DNA of 64,000 bases from JAGDVO01 sp964590075 [NCBI: uncultured Aquificales bacterium] (lineage in GTDB: Bacteria; Thermosulfidibacterota; Thermosulfidibacteria; Thermosulfidibacterales): positions 62,001-126,000 of the forward strand of contig CAZPXS010000005.1 of assembly GCA_964590075.1 (NCBI GenBank), given 5' to 3'. The position numbers and the translations under genes were made by a program. Below the pieces are notes generated by a model. The model ran no database searches. It had not been told where the DNA came from and saw nothing but the letters and a program-made list of their open reading frames with translations. This document shows positions 62,765 through 64,000 of the stretch, piece by piece (position 1 is the first letter of the stretch; every line of letters begins with the position of its first letter).

Positions 62765-62771
62765 GATAGCT

Positions 62772-63272
62772 TTAGAATATAAGTAGTGCTCCTAGGTGAA
62801 GGTATTTACCGTCCATTTGAAGGTTTAGGTTTATCCTGTTTGCCGTTTCAAAAACATCTATACTACAGGCTTCCAGGGATGGATAGGCGAGTTGTGGATG
62901 GCGGCAGGAATGGGGTGTACATCTATCGCATAGTCTACATCTACCCGATAAAAGTGGAAAAACCTTAAATATTCTGAGATCGTAGCAGTATTTTAGGATT
63001 GCTACACCGATCTTTCTCACATCCTCATGGGAGTAACCTGTAAAGAATATTGAGTACTTAAATTCTTTAAGGATTTCCCGCATCCTTTTAGCGTCGGGTG
63101 TGTATGGTGGGCAGGTTCTACTTTTACCGTAATCGGGGCAACCATACTCACACTTTAACCTTACCCACTCTCCAACTACAATCGCACTTGTTGTTGTTAC
63201 TTTGACTATGGGAGAACCCAACTCCATTAACTTTTCGGTTATCAGCTTAACCGTTTCCTGTTCTTTACTCAT
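62772..63272 (-). CDS. DUF2284-family cysteine-rich metal-binding protein
   Basis: A 166-residue protein typical of DUF2284: WVRLKCEYGCPDYGKSRTCPPYTP in the first half and SGRCRLCDRCTPHSCRHPQLAYPSLEACSIDVFET in the second, about ten cysteines suited to Fe-S or another metal. Function unknown; such genes are common in anaerobes and methanogens. ATG 63272 is chosen because a TTG at 63308 would place the -35 of a good promoter inside the gene. No Shine-Dalgarno precedes the ATG. Confidence 0.82.
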   Translation of the reverse strand: MSKEQETVKLITEKLMELGSPIVKVTTTSAIVVGEWVRLKCEYGCPDYGKSRTCPPYTPDAKRMREILKEFKYSIFFTGYSHEDVRKIGVAILKYCYDLRIFKVFPLLSGRCRLCDRCTPHSCRHPQLAYPSLEACSIDVFETANRINLNLQMDGKYLHLGALLIF

Positions 63273-63279
63273 GGGAATG

Positions 63280-63308
63280 GCTATATATTTACGTATATTA
63301 CTTGTCAA
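63280..63308 (-). promoter_or_regulatory. Predicted promoter for the DUF2284 gene, apparently leaderless
   Basis: On the minus strand TTGACA (63303-63308), 17-base spacer, TATAGC (63280-63285); start near 63273, one base before the ATG at 63272. The TTGACA is part of a bidirectional element: the plus strand reads TTGTCA at 63302-63307, with TAAATA 16 bases downstream (63324-63329), toward yqeY. Confidence 0.45.
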
Positions 63309-63347
63309 TAAATCTATTTATGGTAAATAAGTCCATAATAAATCTAT
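63307..63347. repeat. Direct repeat and inverted repeat in the yqeY promoter region
   Basis: AATAAATCTAT occurs at 63307-63317 and again at 63337-63347, exactly 30 bases apart. Between them lies an inverted repeat TTATGG (63318-63323) / CCATAA (63333-63338). The elements flank the likely -10 of yqeY, so they could be an operator. Confidence 0.4.
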
Positions 63348-63363
63348 CAGGGAGGTGAGTGTT

Positions 63364-63816
63364 ATGGCGGCTCTAAAGGAGAGGATAACCCAGGATATGA
63401 AGGAGGCGATGAAGGAGAGGGATATTTTAAAGGTTTCGACGTTGAGACTACTTTTGGCTGAGATTAAAAATAAAGAGATAGATAAGAGAGGTGAACTTAC
63501 CGATGAGGAGATACTCTCTTTGATCCAAAAGGCTGTGAAACAGAGGGAGGAGTCTATAGAGCAGTATAGGAAGGGTAATAGAAGCGATCTGGTGGAGAAG
63601 GAAACAAAAGAGATAGAGATATTAAAGAGTTATCTACCTGAACCACTTAGTGAAGAGGAACTCGATAGGATAATAGAGGAGACTATAAAAGAAGTTGGGG
63701 CTATGGGACCCAAGGATATGGGAAAGGTTATGAAGGCTATAATGCCAAAGGTCAAGGGCAGGGTGGATGGCAAGATCGTTAATGAAAGGGTGAGTATCAA
63801 ACTACAGAATATCTGA
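63364..63816 (+). CDS. yqeY: GatB/YqeY-domain protein
   Basis: A 150-residue helical protein: LKERITQDMKEAMKERDILKVSTLRLLLAEIKNKEID, KQREESIEQYRKG, LKSYLPEPLSEEEL, and GPKDMGKVMKAIMPKVKGRVDGKIVN. It resembles the tRNA-binding tail of GatB; the free-standing family's function is not firmly known. ATG 63364 with AGGGAGGTGAG upstream; the in-frame GTG at 63355 lies within that ribosome site. It is followed 7 bases later by mutS2. Confidence 0.92.
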   Translation: MAALKERITQDMKEAMKERDILKVSTLRLLLAEIKNKEIDKRGELTDEEILSLIQKAVKQREESIEQYRKGNRSDLVEKETKEIEILKSYLPEPLSEEELDRIIEETIKEVGAMGPKDMGKVMKAIMPKVKGRVDGKIVNERVSIKLQNI

Positions 63817-63823
63817 TCTTCCT

Positions 63824-64000
63824 ATGGAGGGGGTTAGCTTAGATAGGTTTGATCTAGAAAGATTAGAGTTTAATAAGATAAAGGATGTACTTAGGGGATA
63901 TGTATCCACATCCTTGGGACTAGAGGAGGTTGAGGATCTATCACCCTTAGGTGACCTCGATAGAATTGAAACTGAATTCAGGTTTGTTGAGGAGGCCTTT
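63824..64000 (+). CDS. mutS2: Endonuclease MutS2, N-terminus only (cut by window edge)
   Basis: An open frame from ATG 63824 to the last base, 59 residues. It reads LERLEFNKIKDVLRGYVSTSLGLEEVEDLSPLGDLDRIETEFRFVEEAF, the MutS2 N-terminal connector pattern (LEF-KI..., S/T-LG, L-P...D...I). MutS2 acts on branched DNA or stalled ribosomes. No Shine-Dalgarno precedes the ATG (CTTCCT instead), so it is probably coupled to yqeY. The MutS ATPase and Smr parts are outside the window. Confidence 0.82.
   Translation, partial: MEGVSLDRFDLERLEFNKIKDVLRGYVSTSLGLEEVEDLSPLGDLDRIETEFRFVEEAF

Noticed and set aside
1-64000. CRISPR array, insertion sequence, prophage or toxin-antitoxin system
   Set aside because: I saw no regularly spaced repeats, transposase motifs, integrase or phage structural genes, or paired toxin-antitoxin frames on either strand.

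Overview
The window is a very gene-dense, AT-leaning stretch of a bacterial chromosome. I place 67 protein genes (two cut by the window edges) and one tRNA. There is no rRNA, CRISPR array, insertion sequence or prophage. No gene-free stretch exceeds about 170 bases, and many genes overlap or abut. The host is a diderm with lipid A (lptF, lptG, lolA, lpxK, an ArnT-like transferase). It is rod-shaped (mrdA-rodA) and flagellated with P- and L-rings (flgH, flgI). Heavy AGA/AGG and ATA codon use, Lys/Glu-rich proteins, an archease-RtcB pair, a cobalamin-dependent class II ribonucleotide reductase, a 2-oxoacid:ferredoxin oxidoreductase subunit and a KaiC-like ATPase suggest a deep-branching anaerobic or microaerophilic thermophile. 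The exact phylum cannot be fixed from this sequence; that is inference.

Layout. 1-7165 (minus) is one long operon: archease, rtcB, rplI, dnaB, lolA, an RDD protein, lptF, lptG, and hisI running off the left edge. 7.2-10.2 kb (plus): a VKOR-thioredoxin fusion, a hot-dog thioesterase and pyruvate kinase. 10.2-16.2 kb (minus): aminotransferase, Ski2-like helicase, a zinc-ribbon miniprotein, nrdJ. 16.3-18.0 kb: polX. 18.0-22.9 kb (minus, AT-rich): ArnT-like transferase, a metallo-beta-lactamase/GGDEF fusion, a second zinc-ribbon miniprotein, a CDF transporter, MarC. 23.0-29.5 kb (plus): hisB, hisH, DUF89, nitronate monooxygenase-like, radical SAM, exported DJ-1/PfpI, tilS, hpt. 29.5-31.3 kb (plus): tRNA-Leu(UAG), purS, purQ, an RsuA/RluB-type pseudouridine synthase. 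31.3-34.0 kb (minus): exported hydrolase, galU, queA. 34.0-36.2 kb (plus): YihY-like protein, KaiC-like ATPase, a 54-residue charged protein.

36.2-46.7 kb is a flagellar rod/ring/junction operon: flgF, flgG, flgA, flgH, flgI, flgJ, flgM, flgN, flgK, a giant flgL, fliW, csrA. It is preceded by an excellent sigma-54 promoter. A perfect 14-bp inverted repeat has its loop over the flgF Shine-Dalgarno and its right arm over the start codon. The predicted sigma-54 start site lies at the end of the left arm, so only read-through RNA from upstream could form the hairpin. This is the most striking regulatory arrangement I found.

46.7-47.6 kb (minus): a UPF0104-type membrane protein. 47.7-62.8 kb (plus) is a long operon: hydrolase, HIT protein, LapA-like protein, valS, lpxK, mrdA, rodA, a Maf-DUF4387 fusion, dprA, recN, a 2x[4Fe-4S] ferredoxin, a 2-oxoacid:ferredoxin oxidoreductase alpha subunit without its partners, and glyS. 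The right edge holds a DUF2284 gene (minus), yqeY, and the start of mutS2.

Main themes: extreme compaction with no recognisable intrinsic terminators; several unusual fusions (Maf-DUF4387, diiron-type MBL-GGDEF, VKOR-Trx with a Cys tail); and small genes easily missed by annotation (19448-19624 and 36055-36219).
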